In this document: one piece after another, positions 56,714 to 64,000 of the stretch
Layout: every line of letters starts with the position of its first letter
Position numbering within the stretch: the first letter of the stretch is position 1
Source: a virus
IMG/VR virus record: IMGVR_UViG_3300042691_036566
Coordinates: 62,001-126,000 of that record
Length of the DNA stretch: 64,000 nt
Strand: one strand, 5' to 3'
Translations under genes and position numbers: made by a program
Notes under the pieces: model-generated
What the model was told of the DNA's origin: nothing
What the model saw: the letters and a program-made list of their open reading frames with translations, nothing else
Database searches by the model: none

Positions 56714-59700
56714 ATGAATCTAAAAGACTTATTAGAATTAAATAACAGCACTCAAAAAGAATCATTAGATAGTATAAATGAAAAACTCGGCTCTAAGGAA
56801 TACATGGAGCAAGCAGTTACTGAGAGGGAAAGAACCTACTATCCAGTAGACTACTCAACTGCTAGTTATTTTGCAAGGTATGGATCTGCAGAAAAATATT
56901 ATACAGATTCTATTAATAATATTTATTTAACTTATCCATATGATGGATCTAAAAAAGAAAGACAAGAGTGGAGAAATAATGCAACTGATCTAGATTTGCA
57001 TATTTTAGACAATTCTTATCCAAAAACAACTGGCTTTATTAATTTAGGTTCTTCATCTTGGAATTCTTACTATGTTTCTTCCACCACAACATCAAGACCT
57101 CAATATATAATATTTTATGGAAACTATAACTCTAGTTCTATTTTTACAAAAGCCGATAAAACGGAATCAGACATTAATTATAATCTTAATTTAGATGGTA
57201 GAAGAGGCAATACTATTGAATTTTGGTTTAAAAGAAATGGATCCCCAAGCAATATTCAAAGAGTATTTGATTTTTGGAATAATGTAACCGCTTCTAGTAG
57301 TGATTATGGAAGATTTGCTGGCTACTTTCAGGACAGTAATTTAGTTCTTACTTATAGATCTGGTTCATATGGATATGTTAATAGTGTTAAAACAATTTCT
57401 TCCGTAACTACACAGATAGATAGTTGGCATCATTACGCTATTTCAGTTATAAATAGCGGATCCAACTTAGTTACAAAAGTTTACTTAGATGGAGTATTAG
57501 TATCAACAAGTGCTTCAGCAGGACAAACTACAAATGGATTTTTATCATCTTCTTATAATATTACAGGTGTTCTGGGAAGTGGTATGTTATCTACACTTGG
57601 ACTAACACAGGGTCCAACTTTATATTCTGTATATGGCTCATTTGATGAATTTAGATTCTGGAATGAGGAAAGAGATGAATCTGACATTAGATTAAACATG
57701 TATTCTCATGTCGGAGGCGGTGTTAACAATGATGAAAATAATCAAAACTTAGGAGTTTACTATAAATTTAATGAAGGCACTACAGGAACTTCTAGTATAG
57801 ATTCAATATGTTTGGATTACTCAGGACATATCTGCAATGGAACAATAGTAAATTATTTTAATTCTTCTGATAGATCAACTGGTTCAGCTATGGAATTAGC
57901 TAATCCAAGCATTACTGAACCAAAAGATCCAATTATTTATGCAAATCACTCTGATGTTGTAAACTTATACTCTCTATATGAAACCACTGGTAGTGAGTAT
58001 GATGAAAATAATCCAAATATGCTTATAAATACAATTCCTTCTTGGATTGTTGAAGAAGAGCAAAGAGAAGGACGAGATGAAATTAAAAATTTGATGCAAA
58101 TTATTGGAAGTTATTTTGATAATTTGCATGTACAAATAGATAAATTAAAAACTCTTGGATATTCAGAATATCCTTCATTTGGAAGTGAAAAAGCACTACC
58201 TTTCTACGATAAAATTTTAACTTCATATGATTTCGATGTGTCGGATATTCTTTCAGACACCTCTTTATATGAATTATTGGATTCAAAAAATAAAAACTTA
58301 AATTTTGATGAAAAAGTACATGAAGTAAAAAATCAAATACTAAGAAATATATACAATAATTTAATTTATTTATATAAATCTAAGGGAACATCAAAATCAA
58401 TAAGAAATCTTCTAAGAACTTTTGGAATCGATGAAAAAATAGTAAAACCTAATATATATGCAAATAATTCAGAGTATTTGATAGAAGATAATTTGGAGCA
58501 AGAAACATATACAAGAAGATATGTTAATTTTAATAATACTTCAAGTTTCTCAGCTACTGTATTTCAATCAGCTTCTGTGTTTGGACAATCAGATGAAAGA
58601 GGATATCTAAGAATTTCTTCTTCTTTAAATAATTTTGAATTAGTGCCAAATACAATAGAAGCAGAAATATTTCTTCCTAAAAAATTTGAAGATGACTCAC
58701 CTCAATATTTTGAGTTTGGATACCTAACATCTTCTATATATGGTGTGTATCAAGCAGCTTCAGATGAAAGAGATCTTTCATTTCAATCCCCAGACAATTT
58801 TAATTTTCAAGTCTATGCTGTAAAAACTTCATATGAGAGTCCTCATATAAGATTTGTTTTAAGTTCTTCTGCTTTTGGAGGAAAATACTTAGAATCGCCA
58901 ATCATATATAATGCCTATAATGATGAAAGATGGAATTTAGCTGTTAGAATATTGCATCCAAAATATGAATTAGCTGACATTTCTTTTGCTTCAGCCAGTG
59001 AAGATTATAGATTAGAATTTTATGGCGTAAATACGGTTGCCGGCGATATAGTAAATTCTTTCTCTAGCTCCACAACAATAACTAACGCGACAGCAGTTTC
59101 TGCATTAAAAAACTTTAGAAGGTTATATGTTGGAGCAAATAGACAAAACTTTACAGGATCAGTTATAAATTATTCTGATGTTGGAGTGTTTTCTGTTAAG
59201 TATTGGCTAAATTACTTAGATAACACACAGATAAATAACCATGCATTAAACCCTGATCTTTATGGAATAAAAGATCCTGATGCCATAGCTTATAAAGGAA
59301 TCAATTCCCTAAGAACATTGAATATTACTAATTTGGATACATTAGTTCTTCATTGGAATTTTGATAATATTACAGGATCTAATTCTGGTGGTAATTTCTA
59401 CTCATACGATTTATCTTCTGGTAGTTTAAACGATAGAAGATATGGTGATTATAGTCAAAACTTATTTAAAAAACATAGTGCGAGGGGATACGGATTCCCA
59501 TCTAGTAATTCAGAAGTCGGTAAATCATATTATCTTTCATCAAATAAAAGTAAGCTACCAGAAATAATTTCTGGTGATGATATGATTCAAATAGTAAGCA
59601 ATGAAACTATTAGAACAAATAAAGATGTTAAGACAACTGATTATCAGATGATTTTTGAAAAAAGCATGTATCAAACAATTTCAGAAGATGCTATAAAATT

Positions 59701-62700
59701 ATTCTCTTCTGTAAATGATTTAAATACAATAATTGGTCACAAAATAAATAACTATTCAGATAACTATAAACAATTAGAATATTTTAGAACTCTATATTTT
59801 AACAAACTAGGTTCTACACCAGATCTAGAAAAATATATAGAATTCTATAAATGGATAGATTCTTCTATAATAGAAATGCTATCAAGACTAGTTCCAGCTT
59901 CAGCACAATCTAATAACTTTATATCAAATACAATAGAAAGCCATGTGATGGAAAGAAATAAAATCCGTCAATCTAGAGCTTTTTCTATGATAAGCAATCC
60001 TCCACAAAAAAGCATATTTATTTCTAGTCCAACATCTATCACAACAACAAATATTAATTATAGCGATATTAAACCACCTTCTTCTCCTTCTGGAAAAACA
60101 TGGGCAAAACAAAGAGCGAATAGAGTGACCGATGTTTCCTCTTCGAGTGGAGTTTTAGAAGTTGATGCAGATAGAGAACAGATCAGAAAGGCTTCATATC
60201 ATAAGAATATAAATACAATTTATAACGCATTTGATAAAAATTTAAATATAGCTTATAACAATTATGAAGATAAAGTTAGATTATTTTCAAATGCATTATC
60301 AGTGGTTTCAAGTGTTCATGACTTAAAACCAATGAATAAGTATAAATTTATAAAGAGTCTATATGCACAGGGAAATAATTTTAATATAATCTTCTCAGCC
60401 AGTGTCAATGAATCAACTGAAGATTTATCGCTATTGAAGCAAAAATTGTATACTTCAATAAGTGGGAATCTGGATGATCTATTTTCTTTAAACTCTGAAG
60501 GCATTTTACCTTTCAGTGTATTTAAAAATACATCAAATAATACAAATTATATTACTAATAACTTTTCTGATGCCTATACAGAAACAAGAGAAATTGGTTT
60601 ACAAGGACCATTTACCGATGCACATGTAGGCGGGAACTCTCATAGACATAATTCTATTAATCAAACTTTAGATAGAAAAGAATTATATCTGACAGATGGA
60701 TCTTCTTCTGTAGCACCAGCTGCATCGATTAATGGATTGTTATACAGAAATACAAGAATTAAAAGTCCGGTGAATATAAGAAATATTCAACATAATATTT
60801 CTAAAGAAGAACTTGGTAATTATAGTAAAGGATATGAAGTATTATCTTTAAATAGCAGATATGATACAAACACTGAATTGATTAACAGTGGAGCCATGAA
60901 CTATTCTTCTACTGCAAGTTCTAATAGTATATTTAGAGAAAAACAATTAAGAGAAAGAAAAGCAAATTCAACAGTTATAGTTAATAGATTCTCAACCCCT
61001 GGTGCAGAAACAAATGCAAGAGGAGCATTAGACGAAGATAGTGAAGAGTATAGTGTATATAACTCAATAAATAATAGAAACCAAAAAGTAAGAAAATATT
61101 TAAATGCTTGGCATTCAAATACTTCTAGTATTGATTCAAATTTTCCTTCTTTACACAAGGTAAATAAAAATGCTCTTTATCAAGCAGTTTTATCAGGTAC
61201 TTCAACAACCATAACCACTCAAGGAGTAGAATACGATAATCAATTTGTCCAGCACCAAATTCCTAGATCTGATAGAAATTATAGCTGGATTACAGCTTCT
61301 GTAACTGGTAATTTAGGGATTGGTGGTTATATAAACAGCCAAGCATCATCTAGTTTAGCCAACTATATAACTTTCTTAACAGGTGTCAATGAAACAATAG
61401 AGTCTATTTATGTAAAAAATAGAGATTCAATAGTTCAATATGGCCTAGAGATATATTTTAAACCAGATGGAAAAAGACTTTATGCTACTGCTGGCGGTGT
61501 GGCTGCAAATTCTACATTATGGCAATATGATCTTCAATATGCTTGGGATATAACAAGTATTATATCTACTGGGTCTATTAACATTGGAACTCTTTTAGGT
61601 GGAAGTGCTGCTGGTATATATCCTCAAGGAATTTGGATTAATCCCAATGGAAGAGAAATTTTTATACTAGATGAATACAACTCAAGAATAACAAAATCTT
61701 CTACTTTAGCAGCTGCAGATGCTTGGAACTTTTTAAAATTATCTACAGTTGCAGCACAAACGCTAGTTACTGGTTCTAACATGGGTAAGGGATTAGAGTT
61801 TAAACCAGATGGTACAAAGATGTACATAGCTAACAATGTAGATAAAAAAATATATCAATTTTCTTTAGCTACTCCGTTTACAATTAATGCTGGTGTTACT
61901 CGCGATAGCGCAGAAATTCATACATCTAGTAGTTTTGCAACAAGTCTTACTGGATGTGCTGTTTTAATGGGAAATCCTGACTCAATTAGATTTTCTTCTG
62001 ATGGAACAAAATTATATGTCAGTTCTGACGTTCAAGACGACGATCCATTGTTGTTACCAGACGGATTATATGAATTTACTCTTTCAACTGCTTGGGATAT
62101 ATCATCCGCAAGACTTACAAATAGAATAATTCAATATTCCAGCTTCACTAATTATGATATGACAGCAGCTGGTTTATATGTTAGAGATACAAGCGGTACA
62201 TTAGAAAATATCAGTTTCTATGTATATGATTTCCTTAATTCTCCGCCGAACATTTATAATGTAATCAAAAAAGTAGAACCAGTATCAGTAAGCAATATCT
62301 TTATGGGAAATACTAAAACATATGATAGATCATCTAATCTTGTATATTTAAATAATGAAGCATTAACTGATTTAAGCGGACCTAATAGAAATCCATATAG
62401 AGAATTTTTGTTAAATAATAACTCAGTTTATAGATATCCTTCTTGGAAACAGATAAGAAATAACGATAACAATTTAGTTAGATTAAACAAAAAAGAAAAT
62501 ATTATAACAGTTCAAGATAATGAAATATCTACACAGGATAGACAATCAAGTGGGTTTTTGAATACATTTAGCTCGTACAAAGAACCGCCTGTGCAGTATA
62601 ACTATCCTATTAAGCAAGTGATCCTAGATAAAACAAAAAACTCTATTTTAACAAATCAATATAAATTAGAAGAAAATAAAATATTTTATGAGCCATACAT

Positions 62701-64000
62701 GCTAAATGAATATGATAATATTTCTTCTTCATTCGCAAATGAAGGTCTTCAATTAAAACTAGACATTAAAGATGTGGAAATAAATAAACTAGACTATTCT
62801 AAATATAGATTTTTATATGAGAACAATTCTTCGTTTGAGCTAAAAAGAGCGGAACATAAGAAAAAAATATTCCCTTCTAAATTATATTCAACTCTTAGTA
62901 GAATAAGAAGTAAACCAAACTATGAATCAGATGGAACTACGGGATCAAATGGAAGAAATGGAAATATTGCTAATGTGAGAACTTTTTGGAAAGATAATAT
63001 ATTAAATAGAATAAGATCAACACATATTTCAACCAGTTCTTTTGGTGCTCTTGAATCAAGTTCTTATTCATCTTATTTTTCAGGATCTAACACTCTAAGA
63101 GGAAAAACTGTAAGATCAGATATAATTACAGCTTGTCATTATAATGATAATTGGTTAGCACATCCTAACCATTTATACTTAGTACACCCTCTAACTTCTT
63201 CTTTTGATACTTTCCACACTTCTAGTATTTTTGAATTAGATAAATCATTTAGTCCATTAATTACAAGAAGTGTTACGATAGGATCAAGATTAAGTCATAT
63301 TATGACTGGAAGTAATTATATATATGGAGAGTTGGTTCCATATACGGAATATGAGACATTATTTTCTGTATTATCAATGTCAAATAGTGAATTTATCCCA
63401 AGACCACAATTGTTCTTTATGAATCCAGGCCCAAAGTTTGTTACTGGAGGGGTTGAGTTTGTTTCATTTAATACAGGAACAACATATACAATGACTTCTA
63501 GTGGTAAAAAACCATTTTTTGATTCTTATCAAGATTTTTATGAAGATATTAAATATTCAGCATATGAATATTCTTACGTACCAGAATATAAATTTCATGA
63601 TGTTTCTGACTTTTATATAAAAGATAACAATGGTGATTTTAATGCTATATATACTTCTTCTTATTTATCTTTAGATGGAGCAGACGAAGAATTTATAAAT
63701 GTTACAGGCAATCTAAATTTAACCAACAACTTCCATTCTGATATTTTTGAAGAAATAGGTAATAAGAAATTAGAAATAACTATTGATGGTATCAAAAAGC
63801 TGTTGCCATATAAAGGATTTTATCCTTCAGAGAGATCTGTACAATTATTTTACCATTTTTGTAATTCATGGGTTGGGGATTCAACAGAAAGGGGAAGACA
63901 TACTGTATCATATGGAGCAACTGATTATCTCGGTCCAACATATAATCAACAGATGCTTTCCTTAACTCAACCTTTATTTTCACCTGGTATATTATTTAAT
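56714..64000 (+). CDS. Giant tail structural protein with LamG and beta-propeller domains (partial)
   Basis: Opens at ATG 56714 and I read no stop to the window end, so over 2400 residues, C-terminus missing. N-terminus: LKDLLELNNSTQKESLDSIN. Residues ~165-325 form a concanavalin/LamG-like domain (NTIEFWFKRNG, DSWHHYAISV, SFDEFRFWNEERDESDI). A helical part follows (LIYLYKSKGTSKSIRNLLRT), and a second sandwich near 650-840. Residues ~1580-1800 hold repeats of (K/S)PDGTKxYxxxxxxxxIYQFSL, a beta-propeller insertion. Ser/Thr/Asn-rich throughout. Likely an exposed baseplate/tail protein binding host glycans. Confidence 0.75.
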   Translation, partial: MNLKDLLELNNSTQKESLDSINEKLGSKEYMEQAVTERERTYYPVDYSTASYFARYGSAEKYYTDSINNIYLTYPYDGSKKERQEWRNNATDLDLHILDNSYPKTTGFINLGSSSWNSYYVSSTTTSRPQYIIFYGNYNSSSIFTKADKTESDINYNLNLDGRRGNTIEFWFKRNGSPSNIQRVFDFWNNVTASSSDYGRFAGYFQDSNLVLTYRSGSYGYVNSVKTISSVTTQIDSWHHYAISVINSGSNLVTKVYLDGVLVSTSASAGQTTNGFLSSSYNITGVLGSGMLSTLGLTQGPTLYSVYGSFDEFRFWNEERDESDIRLNMYSHVGGGVNNDENNQNLGVYYKFNEGTTGTSSIDSICLDYSGHICNGTIVNYFNSSDRSTGSAMELANPSITEPKDPIIYANHSDVVNLYSLYETTGSEYDENNPNMLINTIPSWIVEEEQREGRDEIKNLMQIIGSYFDNLHVQIDKLKTLGYSEYPSFGSEKALPFYDKILTSYDFDVSDILSDTSLYELLDSKNKNLNFDEKVHEVKNQILRNIYNNLIYLYKSKGTSKSIRNLLRTFGIDEKIVKPNIYANNSEYLIEDNLEQETYTRRYVNFNNTSSFSATVFQSASVFGQSDERGYLRISSSLNNFELVPNTIEAEIFLPKKFEDDSPQYFEFGYLTSSIYGVYQAASDERDLSFQSPDNFNFQVYAVKTSYESPHIRFVLSSSAFGGKYLESPIIYNAYNDERWNLAVRILHPKYELADISFASASEDYRLEFYGVNTVAGDIVNSFSSSTTITNATAVSALKNFRRLYVGANRQNFTGSVINYSDVGVFSVKYWLNYLDNTQINNHALNPDLYGIKDPDAIAYKGINSLRTLNITNLDTLVLHWNFDNITGSNSGGNFYSYDLSSGSLNDRRYGDYSQNLFKKHSARGYGFPSSNSEVGKSYYLSSNKSKLPEIISGDDMIQIVSNETIRTNKDVKTTDYQMIFEKSMYQTISEDAIKLFSSVNDLNTIIGHKINNYSDNYKQLEYFRTLYFNKLGSTPDLEKYIEFYKWIDSSIIEMLSRLVPASAQSNNFISNTIESHVMERNKIRQSRAFSMISNPPQKSIFISSPTSITTTNINYSDIKPPSSPSGKTWAKQRANRVTDVSSSSGVLEVDADREQIRKASYHKNINTIYNAFDKNLNIAYNNYEDKVRLFSNALSVVSSVHDLKPMNKYKFIKSLYAQGNNFNIIFSASVNESTEDLSLLKQKLYTSISGNLDDLFSLNSEGILPFSVFKNTSNNTNYITNNFSDAYTETREIGLQGPFTDAHVGGNSHRHNSINQTLDRKELYLTDGSSSVAPAASINGLLYRNTRIKSPVNIRNIQHNISKEELGNYSKGYEVLSLNSRYDTNTELINSGAMNYSSTASSNSIFREKQLRERKANSTVIVNRFSTPGAETNARGALDEDSEEYSVYNSINNRNQKVRKYLNAWHSNTSSIDSNFPSLHKVNKNALYQAVLSGTSTTITTQGVEYDNQFVQHQIPRSDRNYSWITASVTGNLGIGGYINSQASSSLANYITFLTGVNETIESIYVKNRDSIVQYGLEIYFKPDGKRLYATAGGVAANSTLWQYDLQYAWDITSIISTGSINIGTLLGGSAAGIYPQGIWINPNGREIFILDEYNSRITKSSTLAAADAWNFLKLSTVAAQTLVTGSNMGKGLEFKPDGTKMYIANNVDKKIYQFSLATPFTINAGVTRDSAEIHTSSSFATSLTGCAVLMGNPDSIRFSSDGTKLYVSSDVQDDDPLLLPDGLYEFTLSTAWDISSARLTNRIIQYSSFTNYDMTAAGLYVRDTSGTLENISFYVYDFLNSPPNIYNVIKKVEPVSVSNIFMGNTKTYDRSSNLVYLNNEALTDLSGPNRNPYREFLLNNNSVYRYPSWKQIRNNDNNLVRLNKKENIITVQDNEISTQDRQSSGFLNTFSSYKEPPVQYNYPIKQVILDKTKNSILTNQYKLEENKIFYEPYMLNEYDNISSSFANEGLQLKLDIKDVEINKLDYSKYRFLYENNSSFELKRAEHKKKIFPSKLYSTLSRIRSKPNYESDGTTGSNGRNGNIANVRTFWKDNILNRIRSTHISTSSFGALESSSYSSYFSGSNTLRGKTVRSDIITACHYNDNWLAHPNHLYLVHPLTSSFDTFHTSSIFELDKSFSPLITRSVTIGSRLSHIMTGSNYIYGELVPYTEYETLFSVLSMSNSEFIPRPQLFFMNPGPKFVTGGVEFVSFNTGTTYTMTSSGKKPFFDSYQDFYEDIKYSAYEYSYVPEYKFHDVSDFYIKDNNGDFNAIYTSSYLSLDGADEEFINVTGNLNLTNNFHSDIFEEIGNKKLEITIDGIKKLLPYKGFYPSERSVQLFYHFCNSWVGDSTERGRHTVSYGATDYLGPTYNQQMLSLTQPLFSPGILFN

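Noticed and set aside
1-64000. CRISPR arrays, insertion sequences, integrase or attachment sites
   Set aside because: I saw no regularly spaced direct repeats, no transposase or integrase motifs, and no long terminal inverted repeats.

Overview
The window looks like one arm of a large tailed-phage (myovirus) genome, probably a jumbo or T4-related phage of a Gram-negative host. Every gene I accept lies on the + strand. Genes are tightly packed with many ATGA/TAATG overlaps, there are no rRNA or ribosomal protein genes, and the right part carries contractile-tail baseplate genes (gp25-like, gp6-like, NlpC/P60 hub hydrolase, multi-thousand-residue structural proteins) beside a gp55-like late sigma factor. 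PhoH, a DnaQ-type exonuclease, a GH19 endolysin, two tRNAs and a tmRNA fit a large lytic phage. The host cannot be named from the sequence.

Layout. (1) 1-2.2 kb: a tandem array of about eight small paralogues sharing a K(L/I)GxIYK start, interrupted by an HNH-like gene. (2) 2.2-8.2 kb: an early-type region, clearly GC-richer from about 2.9 kb, with small genes driven by about seven repeated promoter modules (conserved upstream box, -10, then leader hairpins), intergenic nested hairpins carrying CCAGCCGCC, and a run of 23-47-residue membrane or lipoprotein genes. (3) 8.4-18.2 kb: AT-rich genes, several with short N-terminal helices that resemble T4 capsid-targeting peptides with an (I/L)xE cleavage site. 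They include two tandem kinase-fold proteins ending at a DFG-like Asp, an HExxH protease and a ligase/NMNAT-type fusion. (4) 18.2-26.7 kb: endolysin, tmRNA next to a ClpP-like protease, lipoproteins, tRNA-Gly and tRNA-Ala, a membrane-anchored protein with a CxxCH haem motif, a SpoU methyltransferase, PIN-PhoH and a second HExxH protease. (5) 26.7-41.9 kb: a RecB-like nuclease, then an unbroken operon of about 14.5 kb for sugar nucleotides and glycans: GDP-mannose dehydratase and GDP-fucose synthase at its ends, glycosyltransferases, a split HldE (heptose kinase and adenylyltransferase encoded in overlapping frames), HAD phosphatases, cupins, a nucleotidyltransferase and a RuBisCO-like protein. 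(6) 42-64 kb: late sigma factor and the tail/baseplate block, ending inside a very large open frame.

How it may fit together. Host-like promoters (TTGAC-17-TATAAT type) drive early genes, tmRNA and several small operons, while the gp55-like factor presumably switches on the baseplate block. The glycan operon could remodel the host surface or decorate virions. The tmRNA (tag ending in ALAA) beside a phage ClpP-like protease suggests a phage-borne ribosome rescue and degradation module. All functions are read by eye from motifs; no database search was run.
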